From Alisma plantago-aquatica (taxonomy: Eukaryota > Streptophyta > Magnoliopsida > Alismatales > Alismataceae): a stretch of DNA of 64,000 bases. Where the stretch lies: NCBI GenBank assembly GCA_963693085.1, contig OY856412.1:346204457-346268456 (forward strand), written 5' to 3'. Each line of letters starts with the position of its first letter. The stretch's first letter is position 1. A program made the position numbers and the translations under genes. A model generated the notes under the pieces. The model was not told where the DNA came from, searched no databases, and saw nothing but the letters and a program-made list of their open reading frames with translations. This document shows, one piece after another, positions 1 through 10,544 of this stretch.

Positions 1-110
1 GGCCGAAAGCCCGGTAGGGTGGTAAATTAAGGCGGCAACTGGGATTCGAACCTAGGTCTCTTTGTTAGAGGACACCGTGCTTGACCACTTGAGCCACTCT
101 CTGTCGGCTT
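1..110 (-). repeat. tRNA-derived SINE (5' head), 3' end beyond window edge
   Basis: Read on the minus strand, this block has an RNA polymerase III A box (TGGCTCAAGTGG, plus coordinates 85-96) and a B box (GGTTCGAATCC, 42-52), spaced as in tRNA-derived SINEs. The 5' and 3' arms do not pair into an acceptor stem, so it is not a working tRNA gene. The body continues towards position 1 and leaves the window. A similar short block (GGCCGAA...GAGGGTG, about 170-192) resembles the tail at 1-21, so remnants of two related SINEs may lie side by side. Confidence 0.6.
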
Positions 111-226
111 ATAGATATATGTATGTGATTAAGAAAGAAAGATTCCCCCCTCTCCCATGCCAGTGGAGGAGGCCGAACCCCCGAGAGGGTGTTATTTATA
201 TAGAAAATATATATAAGGTAGAATGC

Positions 227-256
<30 letters not shown>

Positions 257-275
<19 letters not shown>

Positions 276-1043
276 TAGAGTCAGGCTAGAATACACTCGA
301 GTGTACGAATCGCACGAATACACTCAAGTGTGTTTGCATATCAAGACTATTTTTTACAAAATGTAAACTGCTGATCTTCACCGTCATATTATAACTAGGC
401 TGCATAAAATTTTGAGCCCATTTGGATGAGTGCAAGTCACTCATCCAAGGGCAACAAAATCAACGCGCGAAACTAATTTGAAATGCATTATTTTTTGCGA
501 TCTTCATAACATGAGCGATACATATCCAAATGTGCTCAAATTTTGCATATGAGTTGTTCACGAGATTTTTAAGAAGATCAATGGATTAGATTTTCAAAGA
601 AAATATTGCATCATAAAAAAATACTTGAGTGTATTCCGCTCCGAATACACTCGAGTGTACGGATCGCACGAATACACTCAAGTGTGTTTGCATATCAAGA
701 CTATTTTTTACAAAATATAAATTATTGATCTTCACCGTCATCTGATAACTAGGCTACATACAAATTTTGAGCCCATTTGGATGAGTGCAAGTCACTCATC
801 CAAGGGCAAAAAAATCAACGCGCGAAACTAATTTGAAATGCATAATTTTTGCGGTCTTCATAACATGAGCTATACATATCTAAATGTGCTCAAACTTTAC
901 ATATGAGTTGTTCACGAGATGTCTAAGAAGATCAATGGATTAGATTTTCAAAAAAAAATATTGCATCATGAAAAAACTACTTGAGTGTATTCCGCTCCGT
1001 ATACACTCGAGTGTATTCTACCCTGACTCTCTCGCTCTCTCTG

Positions 1044-1044
<1 letters not shown>
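257..1044. mobile_element. MITE-like element, two tandem ~354-bp units, inside (TA)n
   Basis: Long terminal inverted repeats are visible. The left end reads GA-repeat, GAGTCAGG, then TAGAATACACTCGAGTGTA. The right end is the inverse, ending in CCCTGACTCTCTCGCTCTCTCTG. Between them are two head-to-tail units starting at 289 and 643, each opening with the palindrome CACTCGAGTG and closing with an inverted partner (CTTGAGTGTATTC). A perfect hairpin, GGATGAGTG/CACTCATCC, is kept in both units (424-446 and about 778-800). There is no coding capacity. Both flanks are TA microsatellite, which recalls the rice Micron MITEs known to sit in (TA)n tracts. Membership in that family is an inference. Confidence 0.65.
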
Positions 1045-1091
<47 letters not shown>

Positions 1092-1209
1092 AATATCTAC
1101 ATATATATATGTATGTATGTATACATCAACATAATAATATACATGTATACATATATATTTATATATATATTAATAAATATATATATACACATATCATATA
1201 TATATATTG

Positions 1210-1245
<36 letters not shown>

Positions 1246-1276
1246 AATGTACACATCTATACAACATTATTTATGT

Positions 1277-1337
<61 letters not shown>

Positions 1338-1416
1338 TACATATATATACAATGTATATATATTATAATATATATTAATTCAAATATATATATATATATT
1401 TATATATATATATATT

Positions 1417-1470
<54 letters not shown>
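1045..1470. repeat. TA-rich compound microsatellite
   Basis: Runs of (TA)n are interrupted by short TACA, GTAT and AATA variants. This tract separates the two-unit and one-unit MITE copies. Long open frames encoding Tyr-Ile repeats here are artefacts of the dinucleotide repeat. Confidence 0.9.
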
Positions 1471-1474
<4 letters not shown>

Positions 1475-1892
1475 GAGAGAGAGAGAGAGAGAGTCAGGCT
1501 AGAATACACTCGAGTGTACAGATTGAATGAATACACTCAAGTGTGTTTGCATATCAAGACTATTTTTTTGCAAAATGTAAACCATTGATCTTCAGTGTAA
1601 TACTATAACTAGGCTACATACAAATTTTGAGTCCATTTGGATGAGTGTAAGTCACTCATCCAAGGGCAACAAAATCGATGCGCGAAACAAATTTGAAATG
1701 CATAATTTTTGTAGTGTTTATAACATGACCTACAAATATCTAAATATGCTCAAATTTTGTATATGAGCTATTCATAAGAACTTTAAGAAGATTAATAGAT
1801 TAGATTTTTGTAAAAAAATATTGCATCATAAAAAACTACTTGAGTGTATTCTGCTCCGAATACATTCGAGTGTATTCTAGCTGCTAACTCTA
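1471..1892. mobile_element. MITE-like element, single-unit copy
   Basis: This is the same family as 257-1044 but with one internal unit. The left terminal repeat is CAGAGAGA...GAGTCAGG and TAGAATACACTCGAGTGTA. The right end (CATTCGAGTGTATTCTAG, CTGCTAACTC) is more diverged. The internal GGATGAGTG/CACTCATCC hairpin is retained near 1638-1660. Both flanks are TA microsatellite. The unit is diverged from the two copies at 289 and 643, so it is probably an independent insertion rather than a recent duplicate. Confidence 0.6.
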
Positions 1893-1922
1893 TATATGTA
1901 TCTATATATACACACAATATAC

Positions 1923-1953
<31 letters not shown>

Positions 1954-2161
1954 TATAAATATATATATAATATTCCCGGTTCAACCGGTTTCACCGGTCC
2001 GACCCCTAACTGCCTTTTATCATGCTGACCAGTTCGGTTTTTACGGTTCAAATTTTTTTTGTCATGCTGACATCATTTCCGTTCCAATCTGTTCAACCAC
2101 TCTGGTTGAATCTGACTCATTCGGGTCTGAGTGAGTACCGGTCTGACCTCCAGTTCGGTTC
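1893..2161. other. TA tract and CCGGTTCAACCGG-rich spacer, no gene
   Basis: A short (TA)n tract (to about 1970) is followed by about 190 bp rich in CGGTTCAACCGGTTTCACCGG-type sequence, which looks like a repeat remnant. It abuts the truncated 3' end of the subtilase pseudogene and probably marks the deletion or insertion that removed that gene's C-terminal domain. I see no coding region. Confidence 0.5.
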
Positions 2162-3162
2162 TCAAAACATTGCATCAATCTTGATATCGTATACTAGGCC
2201 CGTGTTGGTGGCCCTAACCGGATTTACCTGACCCAAACCGGTGGCGAAGAAGTTGGCCGGTTTGTTCTTCAGCAGGTCGGCAATGGGTCCTCCCTTAAGG
2301 TTCTTGGGCTCCGCCGTCGTCATTATGGTGGACTTTATCATGGTCGGCGACCAGTTCGGGTGGGTATTTTCCAGGAGAGATGCTACACCGCTGAGGTGAG
2401 GGCAGGACATGGATGTGCCAGACATAATGTTAAAAGCTGACTCTTAACGGAAACGGCCCCACTGGCTTGTGAGATGCAGCTAAAATATTCACGTCGGAAC
2501 TGATGATGTTCGGCTTCAGAATGCCGGGATTCACTATACTCGGTCCTTTGGAAGAGAAGGGCTCCACTTCGGGAGCAGAGGAGACTCCTAAGCCGAACTA
2601 TGTGCCTTTGAATATGATGGATGCAGTTGCATCTTCACCTGTTAGTTTTGTTGATCGCCTATAGGCAGCGATTCCAAACATGTCAAAGCTGCTTATATGC
2701 GAGGTGGGGATGATGTTGGCGTGCGCATCAGTGACCAACCCTCGAGTTTTAAAACCTATATAGATGATACATGCTCCACCTGCTTGTTGGACATTTTGTC
2801 CTAGCTCAATGTCATCGAGACCGACATCAGCAGAACAAATCACCAATTCCCCGCTTACATCATCAATACTCAGCGGCAGTGTGAGGTTGTCACAATCTGA
2901 AGAAGCGTCAACGAGAGGGAGGAAGGAAGAGGTGAAATTTGTGGGTTGGTAGGCAGACTATAATTTCATCTCCTCTCCGTTTTCGAGCACCACTACGGAG
3001 CGTATCCTGCTGTCGATCGTGCCGCCGCCGACCGTGAGCATCCAAGGTGCAGTGTTCCCCAGTGTTCCTATTGTAGGCCCATTGTTGCCTACGGATGTAC
3101 TGACGAACACGTCCTTCAGAACAGATCCAAAGGAGGTTATTTCTAAGGAATCATTGTAAAGT
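2162..3162 (-). pseudogene. Subtilisin-like protease (S8) pseudogene, C-terminal half
   Basis: On the minus strand this encodes plant subtilase segments in the usual order. First is the region after the catalytic His (YNDSLEITSFGSVLKDVF, then VGNNGP), then the protease-associated (PA) domain (LVICSADVGLDDIELGQ..., about 2846-2598). Next comes [17 protein letters not shown], and then the catalytic serine motif [11 protein letters not shown] near 2410. An in-frame TAG near 2962, a TAG just after the PA segment (about 2598) and a frameshift between about 2450 and 2425 disable it. The C-terminal fibronectin III-like domain is missing: similarity stops after LVYDIKID near 2170. The 5' boundary is the end of CACTA-1, and the N-terminal half lies at 51436-52197 in the same orientation. 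Subtilases are secreted serine proteases, but this copy cannot make an active enzyme. Confidence 0.9.
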
Positions 3163-3179
3163 CACTAGTAGAGAAATGA

Positions 3180-3900
3180 CATATAAAGTCACATTTGATG
3201 ATCTACGGTTACACACAAAAAATTCGACGTCAAAGTACAACGACACCGGTTATATAAGACAGTCGCCACCATATGTGAAGTCCTGCTGATTTAGAAAAGA
3301 CATGGATATCCCTTTTATTTCAACGTTGATTTCTTATAAAAGAAACTGACGTTTAAAATTACTTGTAAAATATAATTTTCTAGGGAAAATGTTTTGCCTC
3401 AAAAATGTTCAATACAACGTCGGGTTTTCACAAACCTACAATGCATGTTTCATGCCATCTCTCTGCGAAAAAATTATCCCCTCATTAGTCGTCGGCTATT
3501 CCAAAAAATCGAAGACTAATCACCCTTCATGAGACAAACTTATTTTTAAGGGGATTGGTTTGTAGCGTCAGTTTTTTACTCGAAACCAACGACTAGGTAT
3601 TTTTGCACCTTATCCCTGCAAAAATATTTTCACCTCACTTTGCTCCTTCGTTGTCGATTTTATTGAACAACCGAATACTATGGTTTCTAACAATAGAACA
3701 AAATTTTTTGTTTCGATATATAAATAGACGTCGATTTGTATCTCTAGTAACGGACGACTAAAACCCTAACTGGATGCAACTTTTTTTGTTTAGATTTGTA
3801 CTAAGTTGTCGGTTTTTTACAAGTGACCGACGACTATAAGAGTTAGACGTCAATTTTTTTAACAACCGACAACTATAAGTAACTTAATACCACCGGTGCA
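3180..3900. repeat. CACTA-1 left subterminal repeat region
   Basis: Multiple copies of short inverted pairs occur, for example GTTGTCGGTTTTTTACAAG followed by a facing GACCGACGAC (about 3805-3834), and similar TCGTCGGCT, CGACGTC and GTCGATTT variants throughout. In CACTA elements such subterminal arrays bind the TNPA-type protein. The matching array is at 50940-51420. Confidence 0.75.
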
Positions 3901-5010
3901 AAACAAACTCTTTCCCATATTCTAAATCATCGTGTGGTTCAGCTAGATAGGTCTGTCTGGCAATTTTCCCCTCCATCCACTACTGCTTCGTCACTCGTTG
4001 TTCGCCGCTCTTCCTCCATCCATTTCCGTCGCCGTTTCTCACTTCATAGGACGTCGAAGCTTGGGAGGATGTCGGATCTGCCTCCGCTACTGTCCACCCT
4101 CCAGCTTCTGAGTTGGCCGCCGCTTCCGCTTTGCCTCTGTCGTCGCCACTCTGCCTCCACTGGCACTAGTTGTTGAGTTGTCTGCTGCAGCTGCTCTGCC
4201 TCTGCCACTGTTGCACTGCCTCCACCACCCAAGTCTCGTGGACATGCCACCGCCCAAGTCCAGTGGAGAGGAGCTCTCTTCTCAACCCTGCTCTGTTGCT
4301 CTCCTTAGATTTAGATGATTGCCTTCCCTCTCTCTATCAACCATACTTGCAATATATTTTTCACATTTGATTGATGATAAATATGCCTAATGATAAATAA
4401 GCTATTTCTTAATGATACATTGATTCAAAATGCTTCTTAATTATATGAGGTTAAAATACTTCTAAAATTGAATGATGAAATGTAACAAGGGTTTTAATTT
4501 ACAATTGGAGAAACTATTCGGGAGCATTGTTCAGTATGGATATAAGTGCTTCTATGTTCGGTTGCATTGATCGATTTGAATGTTTTATTGATAAATAATT
4601 GGTGTGTTTAACTATATTGGATATCAATAAATATGTGATGTTTCTAAGATTTAACATGTCTAGATAAACCTTAACCTTGATTTTCCTATTATATGTTGTC
4701 CTAGAAACCCGTCTGAGATTTAATCATTACGAGTAAATCTTGGATAGTCCCTGATTTGGGATTGTTCTTGAACACTTAGTATCACTTCGATGTAAGTGTA
4801 TAATGTATATTCAGTTTTCAAGATGTTTCGTCAGCACTTCCACGTTTGTTCTCAAAGTAAATATGTTGGTGGACATTTGCCCATCTACATAGGTTTACTT
4901 GAAGAACTGTGGGGAAATGCTGTCAAAATTTTCTCAAAAACTGAATACACATTTTATACTTACTAGTGAGATTAGGTGTTCAAGAATGAGATAGTTGGTA
5001 CACACATTCA
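3901..5010 (+). other. CACTA-1 5' leader region, no recognised ORF
   Basis: A pyrimidine-rich, relatively GC-rich stretch (about 3930-4330, rich in CTCCGCCGTC-like sequence) is followed by AT-rich, intron-like DNA up to the telomere-like block. Its position before the transposase-associated domain suggests the promoter, 5' UTR and first intron of the transposase gene. The short open frames here have no recognisable domain. Confidence 0.4.
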
Positions 5011-5017
5011 TTATAAG

Positions 5018-5301
5018 ACCCTAACCCTAATCTTTTAATCGTAACCCCTAATTTTTTAACCCTAAAACCTAATCTTTTAACCCTAAGCCCTAATGTTTAA
5101 ATCTTAAATTTAATATGTAAACCTTAAACCCTAATCTCTTTGCCCTAAACCCTAATTTTTAACCCTAAACCCTAATGTTTTAACACTAAACCCTAATGTT
5201 TAAATTCTTAACATAATATGTAAACACTAAAAACTAATCTTTTAACCCTAAACCCTAATCTTTAAATCCTTAATTCATAAGTGAACCCTAAACCCTAATA
5301 C
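5018..5301. repeat. Degenerate telomere-like CCCTAAA repeats
   Basis: About twenty copies of CCCTAA or AAACCCTAAT occur, separated by TCTTTTAA or TTTAAAT spacers, with a larger unit of roughly 60-110 bp repeated two to three times. This resembles interstitial telomeric repeat or telo-box sequence. It lies directly before the first transposase ORF, so it is inside the CACTA element rather than at a chromosome end. Confidence 0.8.
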
Positions 5302-5328
5302 GCATTTTCTCCTTGATCATAGAATGGA

Positions 5329-8320
5329 TTGATCATGGATGTCCATTCCAAATCGTTGCACCCTAGAGTTATTTTTGGTCATGATCAGATTATTAGATTT
5401 GCAGAGGAACATAGGAAACAACCTGGAGATAGGTTCTATTGTCCATGTAGGCATTGTGGTAATAACTTGAAAGTCAACAATGGTGACAAAATCAAAAGTC
5501 ATATCATGTGCAACGGGATTGTACAAGGCTATACATAATGGTACTGGCATGGAGACATTTCAAACATGAGATCAGTAGATGTCAATAGTAGTGTTTGTGT
5601 TGAAAAAGAAATTTCCACTAATGACATAGATGTGGACGAACTGATTTCGATAGACATCATTAATGTGATGATGGATAATTGTGGGGTAGAGCAAACCGAT
5701 CCAGCTTTCTTATTTAGGAACATTATACATGATGTTGAGAGACCATTATACACAAGTTGTACTAAGTCTACGAAGATGAGCGTTGTGTTGAGATTATATA
5801 TTTTGAAGGCTAACAATAAATGGAGTGGCAAAAGCTTCACATCATTGTTGTTTGTTCAAAGAAATTATTCCTAAAGGAAACGATGTTCCAATATCAACAT
5901 ATGAGTTAAAGAAAATATTATGCCCAATGGGAATGAAGGCTAAGAATATACATGCATGCTCGAATGATTGTGTTATATTTCAAAAAGACTATGTGGATTT
6001 GAAAGATTGTCCAAAATGTGGGGCGTCAAGGTATAAAATGATGACTTTGGGGAAGTCTAAAACTGGCTCTCCTATCAAGGTGATGTGGTATCTACCTATA
6101 ATACCACAATTTCATCGCTTGTTTTCCAATCTGATAGATGTGAAGAATTTAAGGTGGCATGCATAGGTTAAGAAAAATAACGTTGGGATCCTGTGACATA
6201 CGTCTGATTCCCCATAGTGGAAGAAGATTGATTTATTATACCTTGAATTTGACGAAGAAGTCAGGAATCTAATACTTGCACTTTGTATCGATGGGATGAA
6301 TTTATAAGGCACATTGTGTGCAGACAACATAGCACTTGGTCTGTTATCCTTGTTATAAACAATCATAATCCATGGTTGCATATGAAAATTAAGTATGTTA
6401 TATTGTTGATGTTGATATTGGTTCTTAAACAACTTGGATATAATATTTATGTTTATCTTGAACCTCTGATTGATGACTTAAAGAAACTCTGGGGTTAAGG
6501 TATGATGACCTATGCTGCTTCACATAGAGAGACACTTTGTTTGCATGCTATGTTGTTTTGCACTATTAATGACTTTCCAGAATATGGGAATTTATGTGGA
6601 TATAGTGTTAAAGGATCCAAAGCATGCCCTATATGTGAAGAGAACACTGGTTCAATATGACTAAAACATGACAGCAAGAATGTCTATCTTGTTCATTGAA
6701 GATTTCTTCCAAAATTCCATCTCTGTATCGAAGGTTGCACAAAGTATTCAATGAATGGAATGAGGAACAAAGTGCCCCTAAACCTACACCAGGGGAGGTT
6801 TTTTATGAAAGAGTAAAAGACTTTGTTAATGAATTTAGTAAGAGATTACAATGTACCATTCCCACACAAAGTGACCAATATTTCTTTGAAAAGAAGTCAA
6901 TATTTTGGGATCTTCCTTTTTGGAGTTCTTTGGCAGTTATACATTGTATCGATGTCATGCATGTTGAGAAAAATGTATGTGATAGTGTCATTAGTACTCT
7001 GTTGAATATACTGGGTAAGACTAAAGATGGAATGAAATCTAGAATGAACCTATTTGAAATGTGAATAAGGAAAAAAATTAACAAAAGTAGTTAGTAGTGA
7101 TCAGAGATCATATTTACCACCTACTTGTTACACGTTGTCTAGAAAGGAGAAGAAAGCTTTTTACGAGTTCTTGGTTAATGATAAGGTATAACAGGGTAGT
7201 CTTCAACATCTGTAGATTGGTATTAATGAAATATCTGAAGCTATTAGGTCCTAAATCTCATGATTGTCACACTTTAATGCAACAAATATTGCATGTGGCA
7301 ATTTGATCTCTAGTACAGAATCATGTAAGGTTTGCAATCACCAGACTTTGTTTCTTCTTCAACAGTCCATGCTGCAAAGTTATTGATCCTGAGAATCTTG
7401 ATAAGTTGCAAAGAGAAGTGGTTGTTACCCTATGTCAGCTTAAGAAGCATTTTCCTCCTTCATTCTTTGATATCATGGTACATCTTATTGTACACTTGAC
7501 CATGGAAGTGAAAATATTGGGACCAATTTTCTTGCATTGGATGTATCCTTTTGAACGATTCATGAACATTTTTAAAGGTGATGTTCGAAACCGTTATTAG
7601 CCTGAAGGGTGTATTATTGAGGGTTATGTGGTGAGAGAAGTTATGGATTTTTGCAATAAATTTTTGAGTGGTAATGATGCTCCTGTAAATGACAATAATA
7701 TTGAGGACTATTCTGGCAAAAGGGACTTTAGGAGCACGAATGAAAGTAATCAGTCATGAGATGTGGGAACAAGCTCACTTGTATATTTTACACAACATTG
7801 ACGAAGTGAGTGTTTATATCCCAGAACATACCAATTTCATCAAGCAACAATATGCTCAAGTTAATTCAATGTGGCTTGCTAGAGAGCATAACAAAGACAT
7901 TTATTAAGTGGTTTATATATAAAGTCTTACCTTAAATATCTCAAACACCAAATAATATTACTGAAAATATCAAATTCCTTGCCTTTAAACCAAAAATGAA
8001 TGTTATGCCTTATGAAAGGTTTAATATAAATGGGTTCTCATATTACACAGAGCGTCAAGATGATAAGAGCCTCGTCCAAAATAGTGGGGTCACCCTTAAA
8101 GCGTCTTCATTATTATTTTCTATTACAAAAGATAAGAGTTGACGTGAAGCTAAAATGTCATATTACGGTGTCATTGAAGACATATTGGAGTTTGACTTCA
8201 TAGATTTCATAATTCCTCTCTTTAAGTGTAATTCGGTTGATAACGCCAAAGGAGTTATTGTGAATGAATTGGATTTCACATTAGTGAATTTTGAAAAGAT
8301 TAGTGAGAAGGGTGAACCAT
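5329..8320 (+). pseudogene. CACTA-1 TNP2-type transposase, 5' part (split by CACTA-2)
   Basis: Segments of a plant En/Spm TNP2-type transposase appear in family order. A transposase-associated domain with YCPCRHCGNN lies at 5329-5538. A Transposase_21 region follows (HACSNDCVIFQKDY, CPKCGASRYK at about 5950-6040; DVKNLRWHA near 6150; YGNLCGYSVKGSKACPICEE near 6600). Then come WDLPFWSSLAVIHCIDVMHVEKNV near 6910-6980 (quoted here as separate motifs WDLPFW, DVMHVEKNV), KSHDCHTLMQQ near 7255 and a DUF4218-like block to about 7650. The start of DUF4216 (YYGVIEDI, LFKCNSVD) is at 8158-8320. At least five frame changes or stops interrupt it, for example near 5538, 5850, 6165, 6490, 7064 and 7598. 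At 8320 the coding sequence stops at the end of CACTA-2 and resumes at 46325. The family is the DDE transposase that cuts element ends. This copy is dead. Confidence 0.88.
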
Positions 8321-8800
8321 CACTACAAAAAATTATGATTTAACTACACTTTCTACAACTACATATATTATATTTTTCGTTAAATCTTGTTTTCCTTACA
8401 TATTATAAATATATAAATAAAACATATGTAGTTATGTGTAATAGATAAAAAATTAGATATATATTTTAAGTGACTACAAATGATACTCTTCCCTAACTCA
8501 TCTCCCTCTCACTCCACCACCCTTCTAAATAACCAAAACTTCAAAATGTTCGCACACTACTTCTATGGTTTCATGTGCAGCACCCCTATCCACCTTGAAA
8601 GTGCATTCTCTCTCCCCTCTCTTCTCCTCCTACACAACCCTTAGATCTAATCCCCCCTCTTCGTCTCACTCTCTGTTAGTCTCCTCCCTCTTATACTCCT
8701 TATTACGCCAAGCCCTTTACATGTGACAAACGACGGGTGAAGAAGAAGGAAGGGGCACTAAATAAATCACGCTTAGGGTGGATGGACTGGTTCCATGGAA
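8321..8800. repeat. CACTA-2 left subterminal region
   Basis: AT-rich sequence with repeated CTACA/TGTAG motifs (CAACTACATATATT, ATGTAGTTATGTG, GACTACAAATG) lies in the first 170 bp. A CT-rich stretch of about 300 bp follows that resembles a captured 5' UTR and leads into the kinase exons. Confidence 0.55.
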
Positions 8801-8883
8801 GGTTGAAGTTCTAAGTGGAACACGATCTATTCCCTATGCTCCCTCATTATCACCTATGCAAAGCGGTCATCTGCCTATACCTC

Positions 8884-9425
8884 CTTGGCGAAGGAGAGTT
8901 CAGGATGGTGCATAAGGGGTATCTAGATGAGAATATGAGGTCTAGGCTTAAGGTGCAACCAATTGCTGGTACAATTCCAATTCGTCCTTTGTTGGTGTAT
9001 GATCAGGTCTAGTGTGGATCTAGCTATCAGTTTTGGTAAGTAATTAATAGCACTGCTAGTGAATTTTCTCTGGATGATTACTTACAGGCGGAAGTGATCT
9101 TCTTACGATAGATTCTGCACCCGCACCTGGTGAAGCTCATTGGCTGTTGTTGAGAAAGGGCTCCGATCTACAAATTGATGCCGAGGGGTATCCTGGAGAA
9201 TCTCCTATTCTAGATTAATTAATTAAGATAGCTTTATATACAGTTAATACTAATAATTTAAGTGATTAGTAAGTATCTGATCATACCTATAACATAGGGG
9301 ATGGATCCATATCCCTAATGTGGGCTAGGAGGCTCAAGATCTCCCTCGACACTGCCCAAGATTTGGTGTTTAGACACGATTTAGAAAAGCCAGTCATATA
9401 CCATGACTTCAAAATCTCCTATATC
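8884..9425 (+). pseudogene. Captured receptor-like cytoplasmic kinase exon fragments
   Basis: Three pieces of a plant protein kinase of the RLCK VII/PBS1-like type lie in order, separated by about 100 bp of intron-like DNA. The first is the glycine-rich loop LGEGEFRMVHKGYLDEN (8884-8967, third loop glycine changed to Arg). The second, EVIFL, HPHLVKLIG and LMPRGILENLLF, is at about 9088-9217 with stops. The third, WARRLKISLDTAQDLVF followed by EKPVIYHDFKISYILL (about 9312-9425), is the alpha-E and catalytic-loop region with the HRD-type motif altered. The activation loop and C-lobe are absent. Retained intron spacing suggests capture of genomic DNA by CACTA-2 rather than a processed transcript. 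No functional kinase can be made. Confidence 0.8.
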
Positions 9426-10544
9426 CTATTAAATGTCGTTAGTACTATTCTCTCATGACCTTAATCTTCTTCTCTAATATTTTCAATCAATTGAAGAATC
9501 AGCCAGTGACAAGCAATATATCGATATCCTAACATGACCACATTGTGGAAAAGGGGATACTCTTCATCTCCCATCTTTGTTTGTGATGGTGTTGGGCTTT
9601 GCTTCATCGTTAAACAAGGATTTTCCAGGTCACCTTACATCGATAGTTCAGAAGAAGGAGGTAGAATATGGCAGAAGCTACAATAACATCTGCTTCATGC
9701 CTCCTCTGCTTAAAATATATAGCTTGTTCTAGATCAACCAAGACGATGCGGAAGGAAATCCAGGTGATGTTCTCTAGACAATGTGCTTTACCTTTGTAAC
9801 TTTCCTTTGAGGTTTGATTGTTATTTCTTATCTATCAAAATTACTAACTAGGCAGAAGGGGATGACACAATGAATGATTAACACAAATTATGGTGTACAT
9901 GTTACCCCAGTTACTGTATCGAATAGTTGTGTATATGTAACATGTACATCTTTTCTCTCATTCCACACTAGTCTAAACTGAAATGTAAGAACACAAATTG
10001 CTATTGCAATTGCGTTGAGCTTCCCTTGCTGGTATTCTCCCACCAGACTATTAATCCATTTAAACATAAAATGGGTGAGAAATATGCATTCCTACCTTTT
10101 TCTTTTTTTGCACACCATCCATCAGTTCACCCCATTTATTTTAGACCCAGTCACTACCTATCCCAACATCAAAAATGTCAATGGTGGGGGGAGGGTTTAC
10201 TTTCTTTCACACCTTTATTTTGTATGAGTAGTCAGATTTCTATCCCTTATTAGAACATTCGATTATGTTTTCTTCTAGATATCAAAATAATAATGTTGAT
10301 TATAATTTTCTGCCAATTGAAGGCACTCTCATGTAATGCTATATCATTTTTCAATTTTATAAATTATTTATATCCATACTAGTCATTTAATCCTTCATGG
10401 AGTTTCACCACCAGTTCAAAGATGCAATTTCATTTAATTAAGTAAAAATGTGGATACTTGCATATCTGACTACAAACAACCCTCTTTGGAATATATAAAA
10501 GTTTGGTTATATGAGTTGAATGGGAATAATGTAGAAGAAATAGA
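9426..10544. other. CACTA-2 interior, possible second captured exon
   Basis: No convincing gene was found. A stretch at about 9650-9765 is open except for one TAG and ends in a plausible splice donor (AATCCAG|GTGATG). It could be an exon captured from another gene, but I do not recognise it. The rest is AT-rich with no recognisable protein. Confidence 0.3.

Noticed and set aside
32..110. tRNA gene on the minus strand
   Set aside because: Good A and B boxes, but the ends do not form an acceptor stem and a SINE-like body follows.
968..1502. ORFs of Tyr-Ile repeats here and at 35209-35567, 43191-43451 and 48898-49496
   Set aside because: They are microsatellite artefacts of (TA)n, open on both strands.
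5018..5301. Chromosome end (true telomere)
   Set aside because: The repeats are degenerate, interrupted and internal to a CACTA element with coding DNA on both sides.
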